NCBI GenBank assembly: GCA_963710355.1
Contig: CAVPZU010000001.1
Location: 1-64,000, forward strand
Direction: 5' to 3'
Source: Fen-1359 sp963710355
GTDB taxonomy: Bacteria; Planctomycetota; Phycisphaerae; Sedimentisphaerales; Anaerobacaceae
Length of the DNA stretch: 64,000 nt
The notes beneath the pieces are model-generated. The model was not told the origin of the DNA, made no database searches, and saw only the letters and a program-made list of their open reading frames with translations. The position numbers were made by a program, and so were the translations under genes. Below are positions 34,762 to 44,051 of this stretch, piece by piece; the stretch's first letter is position 1; each line of letters opens with the position of its first letter.

Positions 34762-36705
34762 TTAATTATGATTATTATTGTTGCCGGCGTATTCCGGAAC
34801 CAGTTCTTTGATTTTGCGGACTATTGCGGAACGATTCTGGGCCTTGGCGATATCGATTAGCTCATTTATGCCCGCCTCCAGCTTTTGCCGGTCGGTCGGG
34901 ATATTTTTCCAGATGCTGATTTTCGGATGCCTTGTCGGCTGCATATTCTCGCCTTGTATGGAAAGCTCCTCGAAAAGTTTTTCCCCCGGGCGCATTCCCG
35001 TGAAGGCAATTTCAATATCCTCGCCCGGCCGAAAGCCGCTCAGGATTACAAGTTCTCTCGCAAGGTCGATGATTTTTACCGGCTCACCCATATCGAGAAC
35101 GAAAATCTCGCCGCCTTTACCCATAGAAGCCGCCTGCAGAACAAGCTGGCTGGCCTCCGGTATCGTCATAAAATACCGCTTCATTTCGGCATCGGTTACG
35201 GTCACAGGGCCGCCCTCCGCAATTTGCTGTTTGAAAATCGGTATCACAGAGCCGTTGGACCCGAGAACATTGCCGAAACGGACCGTTACAAAATTAGTTC
35301 TGCTGGTCTGACTTAGATTTTGGATATACATCTCCGCAATTCGCTTTGTAGAACCCATAATGCTCGTGGGGTTGACGGCCTTGTCGGTGCTTATCATAAC
35401 GCAGTTGCTGCTGCCGAATTTATCGGCAGTATCGGCCACAATTTTGCTTCCGATTATATTGTTCTTGATGGCCTCGCCGGGATTTAGCTCCATCAGCGGA
35501 ACGTGTTTGTGGGCGGCAGCGTGGATGACGACTTCAGGCCTGTATTCGGCGAATATCTGTTCTACCCTTGTTTTATCGGTTATATCGCAAATAAGAGTCG
35601 TCAGAGGAACATCAGGGTATGTTTTTTTCAGTTCTCTCTCGATATAGAACAATGGATTTTCCGCCTGCTCCACCAGAAGAAGCAGCTTTGGCTTAAAGTT
35701 GCACAATTGCCTGCACATTTCGGAACCGATTGAGCCGCCTGCGCCGGTGACGAGAATAGTCTTGTTGGTGGCGAATTCGCCGATTAAATCGAGGTCGAGC
35801 TGGACGACTTCCCTGCCGAGCAGGTCATTAATATCGACATCGCGTATCTGTGAAACCTTGAACCTGCCCGAAGCAATATCGGTAATGGACGGCACCATGC
35901 GAAAGCGGATTTTTATGCCTTCGCAGACCCGGATTACATGTCTTAACTGCTGATGGGTTGCTGATGGTATCGCAATGGCAATTTCTTCGATGTTGTGGTC
36001 CGCACAAATCTTCGGCAGTTCGTCAATAGTGCCTAATACGGGTATGCTGTGAATGTTGATGCCCTGTTTCATCGGGTCGTCATCGACGAAACCAACCACA
36101 TCGTATTGGGTCACCGGCATACGATGAATTTCCCGCAGCAGCGCCTCGCCTGCGTTTCCTGCGCCGACGATAAGGAATCGTTTCAGCCTTCCCCCCTCGA
36201 TGGCGCGAAAGTCCTCATAATAGAGACGAATCACCATACGCAGGCCGCCTAACAGCAGGAATGTAAAGAACATATCAGAAACGAAAATGCTCTGGTTAAT
36301 TTCCGTCAGGTTTGCCATCGAAGGAAATTTACGAAGCGTGCCCAAAAAAAGCACGAACCATAAGGCAACAATGATGAATGTGCTTACAAGAGAGGCGGCG
36401 CCGATATCAAGCAGGTCGGATATGCCCACATACCGCCACCAGCCCCGATATTGTTTTGAAAAGCCGAACACAGGCAGTTTGATTATGATGAAGAAAACAA
36501 GCAGTTTCGGGTATTGTTCGCCAAACCACGTGCGGTTGAACTGCATATTGTTGGCCAGTATGAAGGAGAGCATCAGGGCCGCCGCAAAGCAAAGCAGATG
36601 TCCGCAGATAATCAGAATCTTGCGGAATTTCAGCAGCGTTGCGGGCGGCGGAGATATTATTGTTTGAAAGGTTTTGTCTTTCGTTTTTTTACTTGTTTTA
36701 GACAT
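34762..36705 (-). CDS. Nucleotide-sugar 4,6-dehydratase, CapD/PglF/WbpM type
   Basis: The 647-residue membrane enzyme converts UDP-N-acetyl-hexosamine to the 4-keto-6-deoxy sugar for surface glycans. Four N-terminal helices (about residues 30-140) are followed by a CoA-binding-like Rossmann domain (VGAGNAGEALLREI). The catalytic SDR domain has TGAGGSIGSEMCRQ, the STDKAVNPTSIMGSTKR active-site segment and MRPGEKLFEELS. All landmarks are present and the length is normal. It is monocistronic here; no glycosyltransferases adjoin it. Confidence 0.92.
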   Translation of the reverse strand: MSKTSKKTKDKTFQTIISPPPATLLKFRKILIICGHLLCFAAALMLSFILANNMQFNRTWFGEQYPKLLVFFIIIKLPVFGFSKQYRGWWRYVGISDLLDIGAASLVSTFIIVALWFVLFLGTLRKFPSMANLTEINQSIFVSDMFFTFLLLGGLRMVIRLYYEDFRAIEGGRLKRFLIVGAGNAGEALLREIHRMPVTQYDVVGFVDDDPMKQGINIHSIPVLGTIDELPKICADHNIEEIAIAIPSATHQQLRHVIRVCEGIKIRFRMVPSITDIASGRFKVSQIRDVDINDLLGREVVQLDLDLIGEFATNKTILVTGAGGSIGSEMCRQLCNFKPKLLLLVEQAENPLFYIERELKKTYPDVPLTTLICDITDKTRVEQIFAEYRPEVVIHAAAHKHVPLMELNPGEAIKNNIIGSKIVADTADKFGSSNCVMISTDKAVNPTSIMGSTKRIAEMYIQNLSQTSRTNFVTVRFGNVLGSNGSVIPIFKQQIAEGGPVTVTDAEMKRYFMTIPEASQLVLQAASMGKGGEIFVLDMGEPVKIIDLARELVILSGFRPGEDIEIAFTGMRPGEKLFEELSIQGENMQPTRHPKISIWKNIPTDRQKLEAGINELIDIAKAQNRSAIVRKIKELVPEYAGNNNNHN

Positions 36706-36872
36706 ATCTTTTTATCGTCAAAACTGCCCGACAGGATTAGCTGCACCAGTTATTATAGCAGCAGATTAGGTCGGTTGTCAAACCTTCTGCGGTCCTTATT
36801 GTGTCCCAAAAACGGACAAAATGTCCTTATGGGCGGGGTTTTTAAAGACCTTTTTCGCTGCAGCGGCGACTT

Positions 36873-36894
36873 GTGGTGAGCCTGTCGAACCCAC
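36873..36894. repeat. Dispersed repeat GTGGTGAGCCTGTCGAACCCAC
   Basis: A copy of the GGTGAGCCTGTCGAACC element, with palindromic GTGG and CCAC ends. Related copies are read inside valS (52459-52479) and the glycosyltransferase gene (55494-55515). This copy is intergenic. Confidence 0.6.
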
Positions 36895-36902
36895 GGGATT
36901 AT

Positions 36903-38183
36903 TCAATCTTTATCCGCCATACGCATCGGCGGATTAAATTCGGCGCTAACCACCGTGTCTTCTTTGTGCATATAAACATCGCTTATGTCCGTTCCATCAA
37001 CCTGTTTTCTGATAAGTGCGTAGATAACTGTATTGGCGGTAAAAAAGAAGCTTATTAAAAAAGACAGAACCAGGCCGCTTACAATCAAAAGATTAATCGA
37101 GACCAAAATTGCTGCTATGGATTCAGAAACGTTTCCCACATCGGGAGTTGAAAAACTGCTGAAGTTGGTAAAGCTTAAATCCGGCCAGAGGGCATTAAGA
37201 ATATTTGCAGATTTATCGCTGTTGTTGGCGAATATGCTTATTTTCAGAAAGCCGCGAGTAATAAACAGCAGCAGGAAAGCAAAAAACCTTACGAAAAGAT
37301 AGCAGGCAAGGCTGTAAATGATTGCGGTAAAACCGTAAAATAGCATTCGCCACGGCCTTGCAAATACGTAGCTGAAAGAGCGGCTGGCAGAATCAAAACT
37401 GTCAGTGCCTTCAAATGCGATAACGGGAAACATCAGACCGAACCCAGCAGCAGAACCAATGGCAATTGTCGCCGCCAAAAGCCCAAACAACAGGGCGAGC
37501 GGCATTAAAATGCCCAATATCAGCGAGCCGGTATAAGGAATGTTTGCCAACAAACCTGTTGCGGATATAAAAATACCGAAAAGAAGAATTATTCCGAATG
37601 GAACCAGCGGAGCGAAAAACAAGGAGCGGAACTTCCTTGTGCTGAACCGGATGGCCTCAAAAAGTCCCGGCTTTTCACCCCTGGCGAACTGCAGGGCGGC
37701 AATCCGGCAAATTGCCCCGCCCCCGATGGCGATAACCGCAAGATTAATTATCGAAAAAACAACCGCATAGATCGGGTGATAAAGAAACGCCCACCGGATT
37801 ATCTTGATGTAATTATACATCGTATTAAAAAATTGCGACATATCCGATTGTAAAAGCGAGATGATTGTGAAATGACATTGCACCGGCAGAGTTTGCCAGA
37901 CAGTCTCGAATACGCCGTGGTATAAGTATTGCTGCGTATTTTCACTGATAAAATCCGGCACTTGCTCGGGATTTCGCAGATAAATATCCAGTTCTGTTGA
38001 GCCGTTGTTGTCGGTGACGACCGTGGGTTTGAGGTCTAAAAGCCTCCCACAACCCCAGATAATTGCCAGAGACAGAAATGCGATTATCAGATTTTTGGGG
38101 TGAACGGCTATCTTGAAGGTCTGGAATATTTTCAGGAAAAGGAGGTTATTAAAAAACTGAACTGATTCCTTGTTGCTGTTCAT
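36903..38183 (-). CDS. Hypothetical multi-pass membrane protein
   Basis: From ATG 38183, which follows AAAGGA, the protein has 426 residues with about six hydrophobic segments, the strongest near 30-50, 135-155, 190-250 and 370-395. Similar large membrane proteins without known function are common in planctomycete-like genomes. The last residues (FNPPMRMADKD) are encoded by a TCCGCC...GGCGGA inverted repeat at 36913-36933, suggesting that repeat insertion reset the C-terminus. No function can be given. Confidence 0.65.
   Translation of the reverse strand: MNSNKESVQFFNNLLFLKIFQTFKIAVHPKNLIIAFLSLAIIWGCGRLLDLKPTVVTDNNGSTELDIYLRNPEQVPDFISENTQQYLYHGVFETVWQTLPVQCHFTIISLLQSDMSQFFNTMYNYIKIIRWAFLYHPIYAVVFSIINLAVIAIGGGAICRIAALQFARGEKPGLFEAIRFSTRKFRSLFFAPLVPFGIILLFGIFISATGLLANIPYTGSLILGILMPLALLFGLLAATIAIGSAAGFGLMFPVIAFEGTDSFDSASRSFSYVFARPWRMLFYGFTAIIYSLACYLFVRFFAFLLLFITRGFLKISIFANNSDKSANILNALWPDLSFTNFSSFSTPDVGNVSESIAAILVSINLLIVSGLVLSFLISFFFTANTVIYALIRKQVDGTDISDVYMHKEDTVVSAEFNPPMRMADKD
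36913..36933. repeat. Inverted repeat TCCGCC-N9-GGCGGA at the end of a membrane-protein gene
   Basis: A longer-loop version of the TCCGCC palindrome. It encodes the C-terminal residues of the minus-strand membrane protein. Confidence 0.5.
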
Positions 38184-38201
38184 ATTAAATCCTTTCAACA
38201 T

Positions 38202-38547
38202 CTTGCCGTAAAGGCGATTACCTTAACACGCTTAAATATATTGCTGTTGTGGGTGATTTTCAACAGATTTTAGAAGGTTTTTTTTGATTGTTGTTCGGCT
38301 GTCTTCTAATCGCTTTTTGTGTCAGCCGGTCTGCTAATTATTTTGTATTCGCTGTTCAGCCAGCTTCCGAGGTCCACAAGTTTGCATCGGGGCGAGTTCG
38401 CCTGCGGCGAATTTACGCCCCCTGTCTCTGATGATTTTTTTACAGACTGGACATCTGTATTTTATTTGTTTGTGCTTTTAAGACTTTTTCCGTTTGATAG
38501 GCTCACGGCTTTGGGCGAAGTCGAGAAGGGGTCCAGACTCTAAAAAA
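38202..38547. other. Intergenic region with two repeats
   Basis: These 346 bases contain a TTCGCC-TGC-GGCGAA palindrome (38397-38411) and a degenerate GATAGGCTCACGGC...GAAGTCGAGAAGGGG element (38499-38531). That second element resembles the dispersed GAGCCTGTCGAA repeat. No gene is supported; short frames here lack ribosome sites. Confidence 0.45.
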
Positions 38548-39006
38548 TTATTCTTTTTCTTCCGACGCCTGTCCCTTTTCGAGCATCTGTGCGTATTCCA
38601 CGCTGTATCTTGCCCAGGGCTGGGCTTCGAGACGGGCATTTGGTATTGGTTTGTTCGACCCCTGGCAAATCCCGTAGGTGCCTTCCTCAATACGAGCAAG
38701 GGCATCGTCAATTTCTCGCAGCAGCTTCCTTTCGCTGTCCACCAGCCCGATGGCAAATTCCTGCTCAAAATTGTCGCTGCCGAGGTCGGCCATGTGAATC
38801 GGCATGCTCGAAAGATTGCCCGACGCATCAAGCTGGGATTTTTTCAGAACCTCGCCTTCCATCTCGTTGACGCTGCCGAGAATCTCTCCTCGCTTTTCTA
38901 AAAGCAGTTTCCTGAAATGTTCAATATCCTCGGTGGTCAGCTTCTCATTATCCGGTTTGACTGCCGGCTTCTTTTCTGTTGATGTTTTTTTGCTTTTTCT
39001 GTTCAC
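38548..39006 (-). CDS. DksA/TraR-family protein lacking most zinc cysteines
   Basis: The 152-residue protein has a lysine-rich N-terminal tail, a long coiled-coil hairpin (LTTEDIEHFRKLLLEKRGEI to ERKLLREIDDALARIEEGTYG) and the DksA C-terminal zinc region. DksA-type proteins reach into RNA polymerase to modulate initiation, often with ppGpp. The usual four-cysteine finger is reduced to one cysteine (GICQGSNKPIPNARLEA), so zinc binding is unlikely; known cysteine-poor DksA homologues keep the fold. The acidic DxxDxA tip is not clearly present, so regulatory activity is uncertain. Confidence 0.8.
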   Translation of the reverse strand: MNRKSKKTSTEKKPAVKPDNEKLTTEDIEHFRKLLLEKRGEILGSVNEMEGEVLKKSQLDASGNLSSMPIHMADLGSDNFEQEFAIGLVDSERKLLREIDDALARIEEGTYGICQGSNKPIPNARLEAQPWARYSVEYAQMLEKGQASEEKE

Positions 39007-39212
39007 GTTTAAACCATAATAAAAATACAGTTTTTGTCAAATTTCCCAAAACTCTGCATTATAACAAATACCAAAGTATTTGCAAGTTCTCTGTCCATAT
39101 TTGTTTTAATTTCGGCTTCTATCGTTGATTTGTTTAGAATATTTAGAATATAAAGAGAATATGCCGTTTTATCTGTTTTTTGGCTTGTCTGAAGCCTGAC
39201 TTTTGTTCGACT

Positions 39213-40050
39213 TTAGGTGATTTTGCCGCTGTCTTTTGCGAGATTGCCCAGGGGAAGGAAGAAATTACCCTCATTTACCCTGCCCGAAAAAACCTTTACC
39301 CCGAAAAGGGCCTCAATTTGTGGCCTGGTAAGTATTTCTCCTGAGAGTCCGAATTGGTATCCGCCTTGTGGTCCGATAAGCAGTGCATAGTCGGCATATT
39401 GAGCCGCCAGATTGATGTCGTGCGTCACCGCTACTATCGTCTTGCCTTTTTCTATCTGGGCAGCCTTGAGCAGGTCAAAGATATTTATCTGATGTTTGAT
39501 GTCCAGAAAATTGGTTGGTTCGTCGAGAAGCAGGATTGTTGTGTCCTGTGCGATGGCCCTTGCGATGAAGACACGCTGCCTTTCTCCGCTGCTCAAATTT
39601 CTCATATTTCTGGATGCCAGACTGACTGGTATCCGTTATTTCGAGGGCTTCCTTGACAAGTTGTTTATCTGTTTTGTTTTCGAAGCCGAACGTGTCCGAG
39701 TAAGGCAGTCTGCCCATCGAGACAATCTCTGCAACGGTAAAATCGAATACGGGGACAAATTCCTGGCGGACAACGGCGATTTTTTTGGCAAGTTTTTTTG
39801 CAGAGTAATTCTGTATCGGTGCTGAATCAATTTCAATGTAGCCGGCCTGCGCTTTGAGCAGTCCGCAGAGCAGATTAAGCAAAGTCGTTTTGCCCGCACC
39901 GTTGGGGCCGACAATGCTGACGAAGCTGCCGCGCGTCACTTCAAAGCTTAAATCCTTTAGCACCTGTCCGCCGTCCTTGTGGCGGAGCGGTTCCTCTGAG
40001 TAGCTGAATGTCAAATTGTGGACTTTAATTATACTGTTCATTGCAGCCAA
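39213..40050 (-). CDS. ABC importer ATPase (BtuD/FecE type), one frameshift
   Basis: This is the ATPase of a B12- or iron-siderophore-type importer. The N-terminal part (39475-40050 frame) has Walker A GPNGAGKTTLLN and the Q loop (VVRQEF). Near 39615-39632 the reading frame switches, and the C-terminal part resumes as LASRNMRNLSSGERQRVFIA, with signature LSSGE, Walker B LLLDEPTNFLD and H loop VTHD. One indel in GCCAGACTGACTGG restores a full protein of about 278 residues. It overlaps the permease gene by 13 bases. Probably a sequencing indel. Confidence 0.87.
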
Positions 40051-41066
40051 TAGACCTTTTTATTGTATTTAGCCAGCAGGATAAGAAAGAAAGGCCCGCC
40101 TGCCAGTGCGGTAATGACTCCCACCGGCAATTGTTCCTGCTGGAAAATAGTCCTTGCGATTGTGTCGGCAACAACAAGAAATGCGGCGCCGATTATCGCG
40201 CTGGCCGGCAGGAGCTGTCGATGGTCAGGCCCGAAAATCAGGCGAACGCCGTGCGGAATTATCAGCCCGATAAATCCGATAAGACCAGACAGACTTACGG
40301 CAATGGCGGTGATAAAGGCTGAAAGTGCGAAGGCGACAACCTTAACTTTGCTTATCTCCACGCCTAAATTTTGTGCCTCCTCTTCGCCGAGACTGAGGGC
40401 ATTTAATTTATGGCTTATGGTAAGCAGCACAGTTTCTCCGCCGATAATGCAAATCGCAGCGATGATGAGGACGGACCAGTCTTTGGCTGTTATGTTGCCC
40501 ATCAGCCAGTATATTGTGGTTCTCAGTTCATCGCTTTTCGCTATCGATGTCAGGAACATAATGACCGCAGAGAAAAATGCGTTGATGACGACACCCGCCA
40601 GCAGCAGGCTCGTCACCTGCCGCCTGCCGGTGAATCTGCCGACCAGCCACACTAACCAGACCGTTCCGAGCGAGCCCGCGAACGCAAATAGGCTGATTGG
40701 CGAACCTCCCCAGACATTAAAACTTATTCCCGAAAGAATAGCGATGATAGTTCCCAGGCCTGCACCGCTTGATATGCCTAATATATACGGGTCTGCCAGC
40801 GGATTTCGCAAAAGGGCCTGCAAGATAACACCGGCGCTGGCCAGCGCAGAGCCCACCAGTGCCGCCAGAATTATCCTCTGGAGTCTGATGATAAAAATCT
40901 GGTAATCAATATTTTCTGTTGGCGCCTGTCCGCTTCCTTTGAAAACGTTGGCGACTGAAATCCTTTGTTGTCCTGTCAATGTGCACAAAATGACTGCTGC
41001 CGCCAGAATCAGCAGGCAAAGTGTAATGTTAAATAACATTTTTTTTGCCGTTAAGGTTTCAGTCAT
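40038..41066 (-). CDS. ABC importer permease (BtuC/FecCD type)
   Basis: This 342-residue membrane protein has about ten helices. It carries the FecCD/BtuC family motifs LRNPLADPYILGISSGAG and the EEAQNLGVEISKVK segment, with GLIGFIGLIIPHGVRLIFG near the C-terminus. It forms the transmembrane channel with the adjacent ATPase. It overlaps both the binding-protein gene (8 bases) and the ATPase gene (13 bases), so the three are translated as a unit. The substrate is probably cobalamin-like or an iron complex. Confidence 0.92.
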   Translation of the reverse strand: MTETLTAKKMLFNITLCLLILAAAVILCTLTGQQRISVANVFKGSGQAPTENIDYQIFIIRLQRIILAALVGSALASAGVILQALLRNPLADPYILGISSGAGLGTIIAILSGISFNVWGGSPISLFAFAGSLGTVWLVWLVGRFTGRRQVTSLLLAGVVINAFFSAVIMFLTSIAKSDELRTTIYWLMGNITAKDWSVLIIAAICIIGGETVLLTISHKLNALSLGEEEAQNLGVEISKVKVVAFALSAFITAIAVSLSGLIGFIGLIIPHGVRLIFGPDHRQLLPASAIIGAAFLVVADTIARTIFQQEQLPVGVITALAGGPFFLILLAKYNKKVYWLQ

Positions 41067-42003
41067 TTATGGTGGTCGAACCATTTTGCTCTTTATTTTC
41101 GTTTCTGTCGTTTTCTCCGGGCTGCTCCGGATGAAGAATACGGCCGACCTTTTCTATTCCCTGCGGCAGTCTCGGTCCCAATCGCAGCACGAGGTCCGAG
41201 TTGACAACATAAATTCTGCCCATCTTTACCGCCGGCAGATTGGTCTGTTTGGCCCAGATTTTTTTGGCCTCTTTCTGCTGCTCTGCGATGTCTGTTTTGC
41301 CCATAGCCGATTGTATTATTACTTCCGCAGGACACGCCAGAAGCTCTTCTTCGCCGATTTGCGGGTATTGCTGAATGGTTTGGCCTAAGCAATTTTCTCC
41401 GCCGGCAATCTCAATCAATTCATTGATAAAAGTATTGCGGCCGGCCACCCGGAGCGGTTCCGGCTGAACCACCCACAGCGTTTTTGTCTTTTTTGCCCGG
41501 GCAAATTTCGACCTTAAGTTATTTATCTGGGTATCGATATCGATAGACACCTTTTCTGCCTCCTGCCGGCAGCGAGCAGCGCTTCCAATCTGCAATATAG
41601 CCTCCCGCATCTGGTCGATTGTATCAACCTGAAGCGTCAGAACGGCAATTCCGAGTCGGCCCAGATTGTCTGCGACAGTTTTTTGCTGCTCAAAGGCCTC
41701 TGTTATTACAAGGTCCGGCTTTGCTGCAATAATCGCCTCGATGTTCGGCTGCCAGAACGACCCGACCTGTATCTTTTCCTTTGCTTGTGCCGGCCAGTCA
41801 CTGTCGCTCGAAACTGCGATTATCCTCTTCCCCAGACCGAGCGAATAAGCTATCTCGGTAATGTTCGGCGAAAGTGTTATTATCCTGTCCGCTGCTGTTG
41901 CCTCTCCAGACCTTTTTGTTTTGCATGAAAAGACAACCAACACCAAAGCAGCAGCCAAAAGTAATATGATGAATGAATATAATCTGACTCTTGAATTCTT
42001 CAT
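41059..42003 (-). CDS. ABC importer substrate-binding lipoprotein (BtuF type)
   Basis: The 314-residue protein has a lipoprotein leader ending VVFSC. The mature domain has the BtuF-like start (RIITLSPNITEIAYSLGLG), VGSFWQPNIEAIIAAKPDLVI and the C-terminal NAVKMGRIYVV-like stretch. Such proteins bind vitamin B12, or in related groups haem or siderophores. BtuF fits best because of SPNITEIAYSLG and the solitary corrinoid protein elsewhere in the window. No cobalamin riboswitch is seen upstream; instead a heptamer array occupies the ribosome-site region. Confidence 0.85.
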   Translation of the reverse strand: MKNSRVRLYSFIILLLAAALVLVVFSCKTKRSGEATAADRIITLSPNITEIAYSLGLGKRIIAVSSDSDWPAQAKEKIQVGSFWQPNIEAIIAAKPDLVITEAFEQQKTVADNLGRLGIAVLTLQVDTIDQMREAILQIGSAARCRQEAEKVSIDIDTQINNLRSKFARAKKTKTLWVVQPEPLRVAGRNTFINELIEIAGGENCLGQTIQQYPQIGEEELLACPAEVIIQSAMGKTDIAEQQKEAKKIWAKQTNLPAVKMGRIYVVNSDLVLRLGPRLPQGIEKVGRILHPEQPGENDRNENKEQNGSTTIND

Positions 42004-42028
42004 TCTACATTCTTCATTCTACATTCAT
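42001..42028. repeat. Heptamer array, unit CATTCTA (4 units)
   Basis: Units CATTCTA, CATTCTT, CATTCTA, CATTCAT in register. The array spans from the start codon of the btuF-like gene to the stop codon of mutL, thus filling the whole gap between two minus-strand genes. Confidence 0.75.
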
Positions 42029-43803
42029 TAGGTTCTCTTGAACTGTTTTTCTAATTCTGCCCTCGAAAATTTTATCATCGTTGGTCTTCCGTGCGGGCAG
42101 CGGCCTGGCTGTTCGAGCTTTTCTCGGTCGGCCAGAAGTTGTTCGATTTCATTGTCGCCAAGTTTCTCGCCCGCCTTCACCGCCGCCTTGCAAGCCGCCT
42201 TATATAAAACATTATCCATAAGCTGCGTATCGCCGGATTGTTTTTCTTTGTCCCTAACAATCTCTATCAGGTCTTTTACCAATTCCGCAGGCGACGCCTT
42301 CGCCAGCAGGGCGGGGAACGATTGTATCGCAAACGTCTTCGGCCCGAAAGGTGTCAATTCTATGCCGAGCCTTTCAAAAATCTCCGCATTATTTTTTATT
42401 ACCTCCGCCTCGACCGCCGTCACCTCGAAGCTTTCCGGTATCAAAAGTTTCTGCGATTCGAGGCTTCCTGCCTGCAATCGGCTGCGCAAGTTTTCATACA
42501 TTATCCTCTCGTGAAGGGCGTGCTGGTCGATTATCACAAAGCCGTCCTCCGTCTCTGTTATAATGAACGTATCGTGAATCTGGATATAATTTCTCGGCTT
42601 AAAATATTGCTCGTATCCGGTTTCTGCATAAGGTTTATTCTGGTGGTAGCTTTTTTCTGCTGACGGCCTTGAAGCCTGTTCAAAGCCGAGATGCTGCTCT
42701 TGTTTTGACGCCCCGTGTTTTCTAAAAAAATCCGCCATCGCATCGGTTATCTGCTGACCGGGTGCTTTTTGCATAGGCATTTTCCCATCAATGCCGATGT
42801 CGGTTGATAATATCTTTTCCCGCAGAACCGCCAGTATTTGCGAATGCACCAGATTTGCGTTGTAGAAACGGACCTCAATCTTCGAGGGATGCACATTTAC
42901 ATCGTAATCTTCGAAGGGCATCTGAATGAATAAAAATACGACCGGAAATCTGCTTTCGTCGATTGTCCCGCGATAGGCCTCCCTGATTGCATGCGAGATA
43001 AATTTGTCGCGGATGAACCTGCCGTTAAGGAATATATATTGAAATTTATTGCTGGATTTTGCCAGTTCCGGTCTGCCGATAATCGCACGGATTTGCAGGC
43101 CCGTTTTTTTCTCTATGATCTCGGTCTCAATCAAATTGTCGGCAATTTCCGGCGAAAGCAGTTCGCTTATTCTCTGCCGCAGGCCGCAGCCGCTCTCAAG
43201 ATGAAGCAATTCCTTATTGTTTGACGACAAAATCATTTCTATTTTTTCGTTCGGCAAAGCAATACGGGTGAATGTCTCAATAATGTGCGACAATTCGGTA
43301 TTTGCGGTCTTGAGGAATTTTCGCCTCGCGGGCAGCTTATAAAACAGGTCTCGCACCTGAATTGTCGTGCCGTAATCGCTGCTGCATTCTAAACCCGCCG
43401 CAGGCGAACCTTTCTCGCCGCAGTCTATATTTATGCAATGGCCGCTTTCATTCTCTTTTGTCCGGCTTATTGCCTTTACCTGTGCTACCGCTGCAATGCT
43501 CGCCAGCGCCTCGCCCCTGAAACCCAGCGTGGCAATTGTTTGCAGGTCTTTTTCGCTCTTGATTTTACTTGTAGCGTGCGGCTCGAATGCAAACCGCAAA
43601 TCCTCAGCGTCCATTCCGCCGCCGTTATCGCTTACCGATATTAGTTTCGCTCCTCCCTGCTCGACCGAGATGGTAATTTTCGTTGCGCCTGCGTCGATGC
43701 TGTTTTCCATCAGTTCTTTTACGATGCTGGCTGGCCTTTCTATTACCTCGCCTGCGGCTATCATATTGACTAAATTGCGGTCGAGTATCTTTATCTGTCC
43801 CAT
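42028..43803 (-). CDS. mutL: DNA mismatch repair protein MutL
   Basis: MutL couples MutS mismatch recognition to strand removal. The GHKL ATPase domain is intact: NSIDAGAT, DNGGGMD and ATLGFRGEALAS. The C-terminal domain has the endonuclease motif DQHALHERIMYE (DQHAxxExxxxE type) and CPHGRP, so this MutL cuts DNA itself and no MutH is needed. It has 591 residues, standard length. A palindrome-like piece (43394-43408) is read in frame as SPAAGLE in the ATPase domain, where other MutL proteins have a shorter loop. It may be first in a mutL-btuFCD run. Confidence 0.94.
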   Translation of the reverse strand: MGQIKILDRNLVNMIAAGEVIERPASIVKELMENSIDAGATKITISVEQGGAKLISVSDNGGGMDAEDLRFAFEPHATSKIKSEKDLQTIATLGFRGEALASIAAVAQVKAISRTKENESGHCINIDCGEKGSPAAGLECSSDYGTTIQVRDLFYKLPARRKFLKTANTELSHIIETFTRIALPNEKIEMILSSNNKELLHLESGCGLRQRISELLSPEIADNLIETEIIEKKTGLQIRAIIGRPELAKSSNKFQYIFLNGRFIRDKFISHAIREAYRGTIDESRFPVVFLFIQMPFEDYDVNVHPSKIEVRFYNANLVHSQILAVLREKILSTDIGIDGKMPMQKAPGQQITDAMADFFRKHGASKQEQHLGFEQASRPSAEKSYHQNKPYAETGYEQYFKPRNYIQIHDTFIITETEDGFVIIDQHALHERIMYENLRSRLQAGSLESQKLLIPESFEVTAVEAEVIKNNAEIFERLGIELTPFGPKTFAIQSFPALLAKASPAELVKDLIEIVRDKEKQSGDTQLMDNVLYKAACKAAVKAGEKLGDNEIEQLLADREKLEQPGRCPHGRPTMIKFSRAELEKQFKRT

Positions 43804-44051
43804 ACCCGCCCATTGTATTCATTTCTCCCCGCATTTCCAGCTTTTCGTCAAGTGTATAGGAAGAGAGAAAAAGCAGAGGACAGAGTTCATGGAGCGACTT
43901 AACCACAGGTTTCATAACAAAGAATTTGTTTAATGCCCTTTACTAATTATACTGATTGATAGTAATATGTATCTTGTAGAAAATAGTCTAGATTATGATA
44001 GTTATTTAATTTTATTGGTTAATTCTTTTTGAAGAAGCAAGAATATTGATT

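Noticed and set aside
38319..38543. 74-codon plus-strand frame before the DksA-like gene
   Set aside because: It spans two dispersed repeats and lacks a ribosome site.
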